A stretch of DNA of 64,000 nt from Osmia lignaria lignaria (taxonomy: Eukaryota; Arthropoda; Insecta; Hymenoptera; Megachilidae), in contig NC_135032.1 of assembly GCF_051020975.1 (NCBI RefSeq), positions 7,502,001 through 7,566,000 on the forward strand, read 5' to 3'. Positions 45,115 through 60,100 of the stretch are shown piece by piece. Every line of letters begins with the position of its first letter. Position 1 is the first letter of the stretch. The position numbers and the translations under genes are program-made. Below the pieces are notes generated by a model. It saw only the letters and a list, made by a program, of their open reading frames with translations, made no database searches and was not told where the DNA came from.

Positions 45115-45876
45115 TGATCTGTGGGAATGAATCAGTATATTAGATTATATTCAATGTAGATATAGTACCAATGATATTGTTATTAAATGTACATTGATCT
45201 GTGGGAATGAATCTATCTATTACATTATATCGAATGTAGATATAGTACTAATGATATTGTTATTAAATGTACATTGATCTGTGGGAAGGAATCAGTATAT
45301 TACATTATGTCCAACAGAGATATAGTAATAATGGCATTGATTGTAAATGTATATTACATATCTGCTGTAGATATAGTACTAATGATATTGTTATTAAATG
45401 TACATTGATCTGTGGGAAGGAATCAGTATATTACATTATATCTAATGTAGATATGGTAATAATGATATTGTTATTAAATGTACATTACATATCTAATGTA
45501 GATATAGTACTAAGGATATTGTTATTAAATATACATTGATCTGTTGGAAGGAATTAGTATATTACATTATGTCCAACGGAGATATAGTAATAATGGCATT
45601 GTTTGTAAATGTATATTACATATCTACTGTAGATATAGTACTAATGATATTGTTATTAAATGTACATTGATCTGTGGGAATTAATCAGTATATTACATTA
45701 TATTCAATGTACATATAGTACCAATGATATTGTTATTAAGTGCACATTCATCTGTGGGAACGAATAAGTATATTACATTATACCTAATGTAGATATAGTA
45801 AGAATGATATTGTTATTAAATGTACATTGATCTGTGGGAATGAATCAATCTATTACATTATATCGAATGTAGATAT
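44889..45876 (+). repeat. gaccg block, copy 2 (about 990 bp)
   Basis: Second copy at +3019 bp. It straddles the start of macro-unit V1 at 45115, so V1 begins inside this block. Its 3' part is repeated again in V2 at +12008, with the ccaacagag and tctgctg variants. Confidence 0.82.
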
Positions 45877-47064
45877 AGTACTAATGATATTGTTATTAAA
45901 TGTACATTCATCTGTGGGAATGAATCAGTATATTACATTATATCGAATGTAGATGTAGTACTAATGATATTGTTATTAAATGTACATTGATCTGTGGGAA
46001 GGAATCAGTATATTACATTATATCTAATGTAGATATGGTAATAATGATATTGTTTTTAAATGTACATTACATATCTAATGTGGATATAGTACTAATGATA
46101 ATGTTATTAAATGCATATTCATCTGTGGGAATGAATAAGTATATTACATTATATCTAATGTAGATATGGTAATAATGATATTGTTATTAAATGTACATTT
46201 ATCTGTGGGAATGTATCAGTATATTACATTATATTCAATGTAGATATAGTACCAATGATATTGTTATTAAATGTGCATTGATCTGTGGGAATGAATCTAT
46301 CTATTACATTATATCGAATGTAGATATAGTACTAATGATATTGTTATTAAATGTACATTGATCTGTGGGAAGGAATCAATATATTACATTATGTCCAACG
46401 GAGATATAGTAATAATGGCATTGATTGTAAATGTATATTACATATCTACTGTAGATATAGTACCAATGATATTGTTATCAAATGTACATTGATCTGTGGG
46501 GAGGAATCAGTATATTACATTATATCTAATGTAGATATGGTAATAATGATATGGTTTTTAAATGTACATTACATATCTAATGTAGATATAGTACTAATGA
46601 TAATGTTATTAAATGCATATTCATCTGTGGGAACGAATAAGTATATTACATTATATCGAATGTAGATATAGTACTAATGACATTGTTATTAAATGTGCAT
46701 TGATCTGTGGGAAGGAATCAGTATATTACATTATGTCCAACGGAGATATAGCAATAATGGCATTGATTGTAAATTTATATTACATATCTACTGTAGATAT
46801 AGTACTAATGATATTGTTATTAAATGTACATTGATCTGTGGGAAGGAATCAGTATATTACATTATATCTAATGTAGATATGGTAATAATGATATTGTTTT
46901 TAAATGTACATTACATATCTAATGTAGATATAGTACTAATGATAATGTTATTAAATGCACATTCATCTGTGGGACCGAATAAGTATATTACATTATATCT
47001 AATGTAGATATAGTAATAATGATATTGCTATTAAATGTACACTGATCTGTGGGAATGAATCACT

Positions 47065-47410
47065 ATATTAGATTATATTCAATGTAGATATAGTACCAAT
47101 GATATTGTTATTAAATGTACATTGATCTGTGGGAAGGAATCAGTATATTACATTACATCTAATGTAGATATGGTAATAATGATATTGTTTTTGAATGTAC
47201 ATTACATATCTAATGTAGATATAGTACTAATGATAATGTTATTAAATGCACATTCATTTGTGGGAACGAATAAGTATATTTCATTATATCTAATGTAGAT
47301 ATAGTACTAATGATAATGTTATTAAATGCACATTCATCTGTGGGAACGAATAAGTATATTACATTATATCTAATGTAGATATAGTAATAATGATATTGTT
47401 ATTAAATGTA
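47065..47410 (+). repeat. tcatttgtggg block repeated at +5899 bp
   Basis: It matches about 52964-53309. Both carry attacatctaatg, a gtttttgaatg short monomer, cattcatttgtggg and agtatatttcatt. The block recurs in V2 near 59.1-59.4 kb. Boundaries are approximate. Confidence 0.8.
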
Positions 47411-48887
47411 CATTGATCTGTGGGAATGAATCAGTATATTACATTATATTCAATGTAGATATAGTACCAATGATATTGTTATTAAATGTACATTGATCTG
47501 TGGGAACGAATCAGCATATTACATTATATTCAATGTAGATGTAGTACCAATGATATTGTTATTAAATGTACATTGATCTGTGGGAATGAGTCTGAATATG
47601 ACATTATACCTAATGTAGATAGAGCAATAACGATACTGTTATTAAATGTACATTGATCCGTGGGAATGGATCAATCTATTACATTATATCGAATGTAGAT
47701 ATAGTACTAATGATATTGTTATTAAATGTATATTGATCTGTGGGAATGAATCAGTATATTAGATTATATTCAATGTAGATATAGTACCAATGATATTGTT
47801 ATTAAATGTACATTGATCTGTGGGAATGAATCAGTATATTACATTATATTCAATGTAGATACAGTACCAATGATATTGTTATTACATGTACATTGATCTG
47901 TGGGAAGGAATCAGTATATTACATTATGTCCAACGGAGATATAATAATACTGGCATTGTTTGTAAATGTACATTACATATCTACTGTGGATATAGTACTA
48001 ATGATACTGTTATTAAATGTACATTGATCTGTGGGAATGAATGAGCATATAACATTATATTCAATGTAGATATAGTACCAATGATATTGTTATTAAATGT
48101 ACATTGATCTGTGGGGAGGAATCAGTATATTACATTATATCTAATGTAGATATGGTAATAATGATATGGTTTTTAAATGTACATTACATATCTAATGTAG
48201 ATATAGTACTAATGATAATGTTATTAAATGCATATTCATCTATGGGAACGAATAAGTATATTACATTATATCGAATGTAGATATAGTACTAATGATATTG
48301 TTATTAAATGTACATTGATCTGCGGGAAGGAATCAGTATATTACATTATGTCCAACGGAGATACAGCAATAATGGCATTGATTGTAAATGTATAGTACAT
48401 ATCTACTGTAGATATAGTACTAATGATATTGTTATTAAATGTACATTGATCTGTGGGAATTGATCAGTATATTACATTATATTCAATGTAGATATAGTAC
48501 CAATGATATTGTTATTAAGTGCACATTCATCTGTGGGAACGAATAAGTATATTACATTATATCTAATGTAGATATAGTAAGAATGATATTGTTATTGAAT
48601 GTACATTGATCTGTGGGAATGAATCAATCTATTACATTATATCGAATGTAGATATAGTAAGAATGATATTGTTATTAAATGTACATTGATCTGTGGGAAT
48701 TGATCAGTATATTACATTATATTCAATGTAGATATAGTACCAATGATATTGTTATTAAGTGCACATTCATCTGTGGGAATGAATCAGTATATTAGATTAT
48801 ATCGAATGTAGATATAGTACCAATGATATTGTTATTAAATGTACATTGATCTGTGGGAATGAATCAGTATATTACATTATATTCAAT

Positions 48888-48967
48888 GTAGATACAGTAC
48901 CAATGATATTGTTATTAAATGTACATTGATCTGTGGGAATGAATCAGTATATTACATTATATTCAAT
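48888..48967 (+). repeat. Representative long monomer (80 bp)
   Basis: One clean example of the long unit, taken from gtagataca to the base before the next gtagataca at 48968. The 80-bp spacing holds for most neighbouring monomers. Variation is concentrated in a window of about 25-30 bp spanning the chosen boundary (the three bases before aatgtagatat and the two or three after gta) and in the bases after ctgtggg. The segment atgatattgttatta plus aatgtacatt is nearly invariant. The phase is arbitrary. A small number of 79-bp units exist, missing one t in tacattgatc (53791 and 54081). Confidence 0.95.
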
Positions 48968-49379
48968 GTAGATACAGTACCAATGATATTGTTATTAAAT
49001 GTACATTGATCTGTGGGAAGGAATCAGTATATTACATTATGTCCAACGGAGATATAATAATACTGGCATTGTTTGTAAATGTACATTACATATCTACTGT
49101 GGATATAGTACTAATGATACTGTTATTAAATGTACATTGATCTGTGGGAATTGATCAGTATATTACATTATATTCAATGTAGATATAGTACCAATGATAT
49201 TGTTATTAAGTGCACATTCATCTGTGGGAACGAATAAGTATATTACATTATGTCCAACGGAGATATAATAATACTGGCATTGTTTGTAAATGTATATTAC
49301 ATATCTACTGTAGATACAGTACTAATGATACTGTTATTAAATGTACGTTGATCTGTGGGAATGAATCAGTATATTACAT

Positions 49380-50060
49380 TATATTCAATGTAGATATAGT
49401 ACCAATGATATTGTTATTAAATGTACATTGATCTGTGGGAATGAATCTATCTATTATATTATATCGAATGTAGATATAGTACTAATGATATTGTTATTAA
49501 ATGTACATTGATCTGTGGGAATGAATCAGTATATTACATTATATCGAATGTAGATATAGTACTAATGGTATTGTTATTAAATGTACATTGATCTATGGGA
49601 AGGAATCAGTATATTACATTATATCTAATGTAGATATGGTAATAATGATATTGTTTTCAAATGTACATTACATATCTAATGTAGATATAGTACAAATGAT
49701 AATGTTATTAAATGCATATTCATCTGTGGGAATGAATAAATATATTACATTATATCTAATGTAGATATGGTAATAATGATATTGTTATTAAATGTACATT
49801 GATCTGTTGGAATGAATCAATATATTACATAATATCGAATGTATATATAGTACTAATGATATTGTTATTAAATGTACATTGATCTGTGGGAAGGAATCAG
49901 TATATTACATTATGCCCAACGGAGATATAGTAATAATGGCATTGTTTTTAAATGTACATTACATATCTAATGTAGATATAGTACTAATGATAATGTTATT
50001 AATTGTATATTCATGTGTGGGAACGAATAAGTGGATTACATTATATCTAATGTAGATATG
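49380..50060 (+). repeat. Block duplicated at +2138 bp within V1
   Basis: It matches about 51518-52198. Shared rare features are gtactaatggtattg, gatctatgggaagg, gaatgaataaata, a tgtatatatag monomer, and tcatgtgtggg with gtggattaca. Differences include ttatattatatcg against ttacattatatcg and gttttcaaatg against gtttttaaatg. Ends are approximate. Flanks differ, so this is a partial tandem unit within V. Confidence 0.8.
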
Positions 50061-53000
50061 GTAATAATGATATTGTTATTAAATGTACATTACATATCTA
50101 TTGTAGATATAGTACTAAGGATATTGTTATTAAATATACATTGATCTGTTGGAAGGAATCAGTATACTACATTATGTCCAACGGAGATATAGTAATAATG
50201 GCATTGTTTGTAAATGTATATTACATATCTACTGTAGATATAGTACTAATGATATTGTTATAAAATGTACATTGATCTGTGGGAATGAATCAGTATATTA
50301 CATTATATTCAATGTAGATATAGTACCAATGATATTGTTATTAAATGTACATTGATCTGTGGGAATGAGTCTGTATATGATATTATACCTAATGTTGATA
50401 GAGCAATAACGATACTGTTATTAAATGTACATTGATCTGTGGGAATGAATCAATCTATTACATTGTATCGAATGTATATTACATTATATTCAATGTAGAT
50501 ATAGTACCAATGATATTGTTATTAAGTGCACATTCATCTGTGGGAACGAATAAGTATATTACATTATATCTAATGTAGATATAGTAAGAATGATATTGTT
50601 ATTAAATGTACATTGATCTGTGGGAATGAATCAGTATATTAGATTATATCGAATGTAGATATAGTACCAATGATATTGTTATTAAATGTACATTAATCTG
50701 TGGGAAGGAATCAGTATATTACATTATATCTAATGTAGATATGGTAATAATGATATTGTTTTTAAATGTACATTACATATCTAATGTAGATATAGTACTA
50801 ATGATAATGTTATTAAATGTATATTCATGTGTAGGAACGAATACGTGTATTACATTATATTCAATGTAGATACAGAACCAATGATATTGTTATTAAATGT
50901 GCATTGATCTGTGGGAAGGAATCAGTATATTACATTATATCTATTGTAGATATGGTAATAATGATATTGTTTTTAAATGCACATTGATCTGTGGGAAGGA
51001 ATCAGTATATTACATTATGTCCAACGGAGATATAATAATACTGGCATCGTTTGTAAATGTATATTACATATCTACTGTAGATACAGTACTAATGATACTG
51101 TTATTAAATGTACGTTGATCTGTGGGAATGAATCAGTATATTACATTATATTCAATGTAGATATAGTACCAATGATATTGTTATTAAATGTACATTGATC
51201 TGTGGGAATGAATCAGTATATTACATTATATCGAATGTAGATGTAGTACTAATGATATTGTTATTAAATGTACATTGATCTGTGGGAAGGAATCAGTATA
51301 TTACATTATATCTAATGTAGATATGGTAATAATGATATTGTTTTTGAATATACATTACATATCTAATGTGGATATAGTACTAATGATAATGTTATTAAAT
51401 GCATATTCATCTGTGGGAATGAATAAGTATATTACATTATATCTAATGTAGATATGGTAATAATGATATTGTTATTAAATGTACATTTATCTGTGGGAAT
51501 GTATCAGTATATTACATTATATTCAATGTAGATATAGTACCAATGATATTGTTATTAAATGTACATTGATCTGTGGGAATGAATCTATCTATTACATTAT
51601 ATCGAATGTAGATATAGTACTAATGATATTGTTATTAAATGTACATTGATCTGTGGGAATGAATCAGTATATTACATTATATCGAATGTAGATATAGTAC
51701 TAATGGTATTGTTATTAAATGTACATTGATCTATGGGAAGGAATCAGTATATTACATTATATCTAATGTAGATATGGTAATAATGATATTGTTTTTAAAT
51801 GTACATTACATATCTAATGTAGATATAGTACTAATGATAATGTTAATAAATGCATATTCATCTGTGGGAATGAATAAATATATTACATTATATCTAATGT
51901 AGATATGGTAATAATGATATTGTTATTAAATGTACATTGATCTGTTGGAATGAATCAATATATTACATTATATCGAATGTATATATAGTACTAATGATAT
52001 TGTTATTAAATGTACATTGATCTGTGGGAAGGAATCAGTATATTACATTATGTCCAACGGAGATATAGTAATAATGGCATTGTTTTTAAATGTACGTTAC
52101 ATATCTAATGTAGATATAGTACCAATGATAATGTTATTAATTGTATATTCATGTGTGGGAACGAATAAGTGGATTACATTATATCTAATGTAGATATAGT
52201 AATAATGATATTGTTATTAAATGTACTTTGATCTGTTGGAATGAATCAATATATTACATTATATCGAATGTAGATATAGTACTAATGATGTTGTTATTAA
52301 ATGTACATTGATCTGTGGGAAAGAATCAGTATATTACATTATATCTAATGTAGATATGGTAATAACGATATTGTTATTAAATGTACATTACATATCTAAT
52401 GTAGATATAGTACTAAGGATATTGTTATTAAATATTCATTGATCTGTTGGAAGGAATCAGTATATTACATTATGTCCAACGGAGATATAGTAATAATGGC
52501 ATTGTTTGTAAATGTATATTACATATCTACTGTAGATATAGCACTAATGATATTGTTATTAAATGTACATTGATCTGTGGGAATGAATCAATCTATTACA
52601 TTATATCGAATGTAGATATAGTACTAATGATATTGTTATTAAATGTGCACTGATCTGTGGGAATGAATCAGTATATTACATTATATCGAATGTAGATATA
52701 GTACTAATGATATTGTTATTAAATGTACATTGATCTGTGGGAAGGAATCAGTATATTACATTATGTCCAACGGAGATATAATAATACTGGCATTGTTTGT
52801 AAATGTATATTACATATCTACTGTAGATATAGTACTAATGATACTGTTATTAAATGTACATTGATCTGTGGGAATGAATCAGCATATTACATTATATTCA
52901 ATGTAGATATAGTACCAATGATATTGTTATTAAATGTACATTGATCTGTGGGAATGAATCAGTATATTACATTATATTCAATGTAGATATAGTACCAATG

Positions 53001-53790
53001 ATATTGTTATTAAATGTACATTGATCTGTGGGAAGGAATCAGTATATTACATTACATCTAATGTAGATATGGTAATAATGATATTGTTTTTGAATGTACA
53101 TTACATATCTAATGTAGATATAGTACTAATGATAATGTTATTAAATGCACATTCATTTGTGGGAACGAATAAGTATATTTCATTATATCTAATGTAGATA
53201 TAGTACTAATGATAATGTTACTAAATGCACATTCATCTGTGGGAACGAATAAGTATATTACATTATATCTAATGTAGATATAGTAATAATGATATTGTTA
53301 TTAAATGTACATTGATCTGTTGGAATGAATCAATATATTACATTATATCGAATGTAGATATAGTACTAATGATACTGTTATTAAATGTACATTGATCTGT
53401 GGGAACGAATCAGCATATTACATTATATTCAATGTAGATGTAGTACCAATGATATTGTTATTAAATGTACATTGATCTGTGGGAATGAGTCTGTATATGA
53501 CATTATACCTAATGTAGATATAGCAATAATGATACTGTTATTAAATGTACATTGATCTGTGGGAATGAATCAATCTATTACATTATATCTAATGTAGATA
53601 TAGTACTAATGATATTGTTATTAAATGTACATTGATCTATGGGAATGAATCAGTATATTACATTATATTCAATGTAGATACAGTACCAATGATATTGTTA
53701 TTAAATGTACATTGATCTGTGGGAAGGAATCAGTATATTACATTATACCTAATGTAGATATGGTAATAATGATATTGTTATTAAATGTAC

Positions 53791-54370
53791 ATGATCTGTT
53801 GGAATGAATCAATATATTACATTATATCGAATGTATATATAGTACTAATGATATTGTTATTAAATGTACATTGATCTGTGCGAAGGAATCAGTATATTAC
53901 ATTATGTCCAACGGAGATATAGTAATAATGGCATTGTTTTCAAATGTACATTACATATCTAATGTAGATATAGTACTAATGATAATGTTATTAAATGCAT
54001 ATTCATCTGTGGGAATGAATAAGTATATTCCATTATATCTAATGTAGATATGGTAATAATGAAATTGTTATTAAATGTACATGATCTGTTGGAATGAATC
54101 AATATATTACATTATATCGAATGTATATATAGTACTAATGATATTGTTATTAAATGTACATTGATCTGTGCGAAGGAATCAGTATATTACATTATGTCCA
54201 ACGGAGATATAGTAATAATGGCATTGTTTTCAAATGTACATTACATATCTAATGTAGATATAGTACTAATGATAATGTTATTAAATGCATATTCATCTGT
54301 GGGAACGAATAAGTATATTACATTATATCTAATGTAGATATAGTAATAATGATATTGTTATTAAATGTAC
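53791..54370 (+). repeat. 290-bp tandem duplication with 79-bp monomers
   Basis: Copies begin at 53791 and 54081; 290 = 79+80+51+80. Both start with a monomer missing one t (tacatgatctg) and both carry gtgcgaagg and gttttcaaatg, which are otherwise rare. The last monomer of the second copy differs at several sites, so the exchange ended within it. Confidence 0.87.
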
Positions 54371-57122
54371 TTTGATCTGTTGGAATGAATCAATATATTA
54401 CATTATATCGAATGTAGATATTGTAATAATGATATTGTTATTAAATGTACATTACATATCTAATGTAGATATAGTACTAAGGATATTGTTATTAAATATA
54501 CATTGATCTGTTGGAAGGAATCAGTATATTACATTATGTCCAACGGAGATATAGTAATAATGGCATTGTTTGTAAATGTATATCACATATCTACTGTAGA
54601 TATAGTACTAATGATATTGTTATTAAATGTACATTGATCTGTGGGAAGGAATCAGTATATTACATTATATCTAATGTAGATATGGTAATAATGATATTGT
54701 TACTAAATGTACATTACATATCTAATGTAGATATAGTACTAATGATAATGTTATTAAATGCATATTCATCTGTGGGAACGAATAAGTATATTACATCATA
54801 TCTAATGTAGATATAGTAATAATGATATTGTTATTAAATGTACATTGATCTGTTGGAATGAATCAATATATTACATTATGTCGAATGTAGATATAGTACT
54901 AAGGATATTGTTATTAAATATACATTGATCTCTTGGAAGGAATCAGTATATTACATTATGTCCAACGGAGATATAGTAATAATGGCATTGTTTGTAAATG
55001 TATATTACATATCTACCGTAGATATAGTACTAATGATATTGTTATTAAATGTACATTGATCTGTGGGAAGGAATTAGCATATCACATTATATTAAATGTA
55101 GATATAGTACCAATGATATTGTTATTAAATGTACATTGATCTGTGGGAAGGAATCAGTATATTACATTATATCTAATGTAGATATGGTAATAATGATATT
55201 GTTATTAAATGTACATTACATATCTAATGTAGATATAGTACTAATGATATTGTTAATAAATACACATTCATCTGTGGGAACGAATTACTATATTACATTA
55301 TATCGAGTGTAGATATAGTACTAAGGATGTTGTTATTAAATATACATTGCTCTGTGGGAATGAATCAGTATATTACATTATATTCAATGTAGATATAGTA
55401 CCAATGATATTGTTATTACTCGCACATTGATCTGTGGGAACGAATAAGTATATTACATTATATCTAATGTAGATATAGTAATAATGATATTGTTATTAAA
55501 TGCACATTGCTCTGTGGGAAAGAATCAGTATATTACATTATGTCCAACGGAGATATAGTAATAATGGCATTGTTTGTAAATGTATATTACATATCTACCG
55601 TAGATATAGTACTAATGATATTGTTATTAAATGTACATTGATCTGTGGGAATGAGTCTGTATATGACATTATACCTAATGTAGATATAGCAATAATGATA
55701 TTGTTATTAAATGTACATTGATCTGTGGGAATGAATCAATCTATTACATTATATCGAATGTAGATATAGTACTAATGATATTGTTATTAAATGTACATTG
55801 ATCTGTGGGAATGCATCAATCTATTACATTATATCGAATGTAGATATAGTACTAATGATATTGTTATTGAATGTACATTGATCTGTGGGAATGAATCAGT
55901 ATATTAGATTATATTCAATGTAGATATAGTACCAATGATATTGTTATTAAATGTACATTGATCTGTGGGAAAGAATCAGTATATTACATTATATCTAATG
56001 TAGATATGGTAATAATGATAATGTTATTAAATGTACATTACATATCTAATGTAGATATAGTACTAATGATATTGTTAATAAATTCACATTCGTCTGTGGG
56101 AACGATTAACTATATTACATTATATCGAATGTAGATATAGTACTAAGGATATTGTTATTAAATATACATTGATCTGTTGGAAGGAATCAGTATATTACAT
56201 TATGTCCAACAGAGATATAGTAATAATGGCATTGTTTGTAAATGTATATTACATATCTGCTGTAGATATAGTACTAATGATATTGTTATTAAATGTACAT
56301 TGAGCTGTGGGAATGAATCAGTATATTACATTATATTCAATGTAGATATAGTACCAATGATATTGTTATTAAATGTACATTGATCTGTGGGAAAGAATCA
56401 GTATATTACATTATATTCAATGTAGATATAGTACTAATGATACCGTTATTAAATGTACATTGATCTGTGGGAATGAGTCTGTATATGACATTATACCTAA
56501 TGTAGATATAGCAATAATGATATTGTTATTAAATGTACATTGATCTTTGGGAATGAATCAGTATATTACATTATATTCAATGTAGATATAGTACCAATGA
56601 TATTGTTATTAAATGTACATTGATCTGTGTGAAGGAATCAGTATATTTCATTATATCTAATGTAGATATGGTAATAATGATATTGTTATTAAATGTACAT
56701 TACATATCTAATGTAGATATAGTACTAATGATATTGTTAATAAATACACATTCATCTGTGGGAACGAATAACTATATTACATTATATCGAATGTAGATAT
56801 AGTACTAAGGATATTGTTATTAAATATACATTGATCTCTTGGAAGGAATCAGTATATTACATTATGTCCAACGGAGATATAGTAATAATGGCATTGTTTG
56901 TAAATGTATATTACATATCTACCGTAGATATAGTACTAATGATATTGTTATTAAATGTACATTGATCTGTGGGAATGAGTCTGTATATGACATTATACCT
57001 AATGTAGATATAGCAATAATGATATTGTTATTAAATGTACATTGATCGGTGGGAACGAATCAATCTATTACCTTATATCGGATGTAGATATAGTACTAAT
57101 GATATTGTTATTAAATGTACAT

Positions 57123-60100
57123 TGATCTGTGGGAATGAATCAGTATATTAGATTATATTCAATGTAGATATAGTACCAATGATATTGTTATTAAATGTAC
57201 ATTGATCTGTGGGAATGAATCTATCTATTACATTATATCGAATGTAGATATAGTACTAATGATATTGTTATTAAATGTACATTGATCTGTGGGAAGGAAT
57301 CAGTATATTACATTATGTCCAACAGAGATATAGTAATAATGGCATTGATTGTAAATGTATATTACATATCTGCTGTAGATATAGTACTAATGATATTGTT
57401 ATTAAATGTACATTGATCTGTGGGAAGGAATCAGTATATTACATTATATCTAATGTAGATATGGTAATAATGATATTGTTATTAAATGTACATTACATAT
57501 CTAATGTAGATATAGTACTAAGGATATTGTTATTAAATATACATTGATCTGTTGGAAGGAATTAGTATATTACATTATGTCCAACGGAGATATAGTAATA
57601 ATGGCATTGTTTGTAAATGTATATTACATATCTACTGTAGATATAGTACTAATGATATTGTTATTAAATGTACATTGATCTGTGGGAATTAATCAGTATA
57701 TTACATTATATTCAATGTACATATAGTACCAATGATATTGTTATTAAGTGCACATTCATCTGTGGGAACGAATAAGTATATTACATTATACCTAATGTAG
57801 ATATAGTAAGAATGATATTGTTATTAAATGTACATTGATCTGTGGGAATGAATCAATCTATTACATTATATCGAATGTAGATATAGTACTAATGATATTG
57901 TTATTAAATGTACATTCATCTGTGGGAATGAATCAGTATATTACATTATATCGAATGTAGATGTAGTACTAATGATATTGTTATTAAATGTACATTGATC
58001 TGTGGGAAGGAATCAGTATATTACATTATATCTAATGTAGATATGGTAATAATGATATTGTTTTTAAATGTACATTACATATCTAATGTGGATATAGTAC
58101 TAATGATAATGTTATTAAATGCATATTCATCTGTGGGAATGAATAAGTATATTACATTATATCTAATGTAGATATGGTAATAATGATATTGTTATTAAAT
58201 GTACATTTATCTGTGGGAATGTATCAGTATATTACATTATATTCAATGTAGATATAGTACCAATGATATTGTTATTAAATGTGCATTGATCTGTGGGAAT
58301 GAATCTATCTATTACATTATATCGAATGTAGATATAGTACTAATGATATTGTTATTAAATGTACATTGATCTGTGGGAAGGAATCAATATATTACATTAT
58401 GTCCAACGGAGATATAGTAATAATGGCATTGATTGTAAATGTATATTACATATCTACTGTAGATATAGTACCAATGATATTGTTATCAAATGTACATTGA
58501 TCTGTGGGGAGGAATCAGTATATTACATTATATCTAATGTAGATATGGTAATAATGATATGGTTTTTAAATGTACATTACATATCTAATGTAGATATAGT
58601 ACTAATGATAATGTTATTAAATGCATATTCATCTGTGGGAACGAATAAGTATATTACATTATATCGAATGTAGATATAGTACTAATGACATTGTTATTAA
58701 ATGTGCATTGATCTGTGGGAAGGAATCAGTATATTACATTATGTCCAACGGAGATATAGCAATAATGGCATTGATTGTAAATTTATATTACATATCTACT
58801 GTAGATATAGTACTAATGATATTGTTATTAAATGTACATTGATCTGTGGGAAGGAATCAGTATATTACATTATATCTAATGTAGATATGGTAATAATGAT
58901 ATTGTTTTTAAATGTACATTACATATCTAATGTACATATAGTACTAATGATAATGTTATTAAATGCACATTCATCTGTGGGACCGAATAAGTATATTACA
59001 TTATATCTAATGTAGATATAGTAATAATGATATTGCTATTAAATGTACACTGATCTGTGGGAATGAATCACTATATTAGATTATATTCAATGTAGATATA
59101 GTACCAATGATATTGTTATTAAATGTACATTGATCTGTGGGAAGGAATCAGTATATTACATTACATCTAATGTAGATATGGTAATAATGATATTGTTTTT
59201 GAATGTACATTACATATCTAATGTAGATATAGTACTAATGATAATGTTATTAAATGCACATTCATTTGTGGGAACGAATAAGTATATTTCATTATATCTA
59301 ATGTAGATATAGTACTAATGATAATGTTATTAAATGCACATTCATCTGTGGGAACGAATAAGTATATTACATTATATCTAATGTAGATATAGTAATAATG
59401 ATATTGTTATTAAATGTACATTGATCTGTGGGAATGAATCAGTATATTACATTATATTCAATGTAGATATAGTACCAATGATATTGTTATTAAATGTACA
59501 TTGATCTGTGGGAACGAATCAGCATATTACATTATATTCAATGTAGATGTAGTACCAATGATATTGTTATTAAATGTACATTGATCTGTGGGAATGAGTC
59601 TGAATATGACATTATACCTAATGTAGATAGAGCAATAACGATACTGTTATTAAATGTACATTGATCCGTGGGAATGGATCATTCTATTACATTATATCGA
59701 ATGTAGATATAGTACTAATGATATTGTTATTAAATGTATATTGATCTGTGGGAATGAATCAGTATATTAGATTATATTCAATGTAGATATAGTACCAATG
59801 ATATTGTTATTAAATGTACATTGATCTGTGGGAATGAATCAGTATATTACATTATATTCAATGTAGATACAGTACCAATGATATTGTTATTACATGTACA
59901 TTGATCTGTGGGAAGGAATCAGTATATTACATTATGTCCAACGGAGATATAATAATACTGGCATTGTTTGTAAATGTACATTACATATCTACTGTGGATA
60001 TAGTACTAATGATACTGTTATTAAATGTACATTGATCTGTGGGAATGAATGAGCATATAACATTATATTCAATGTAGATATAGTACCAATGATATTGTTA

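Larger units (their letters stand above)
45115..57122 (+). repeat. Macro-unit V1 (12008 bp)
   Basis: It starts where the sequence becomes identical to 57123 onwards; just upstream, tacactg and tacattg differ. It holds only satellite monomers with many subtypes: gaatctatctatt, gagtctgtatatgac, tcatgtgtgggaacg with gtggattaca, and the tcatttgtggg monomer. Its middle (about 47.7-48.94 kb) matches the U5 tail and the start of the transition zone at offset 7042. Its 3' part (55.2-55.7 kb) carries a diverged copy of the U start, including the actcgcac tag at 55418-55425. Confidence 0.9.

Noticed and set aside
53791..54095. Missing t in tacatgatctg as a frameshift in a gene
   Set aside because: There is no gene. 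It is a one-base length variant of the monomer copied by the 290-bp tandem duplication.
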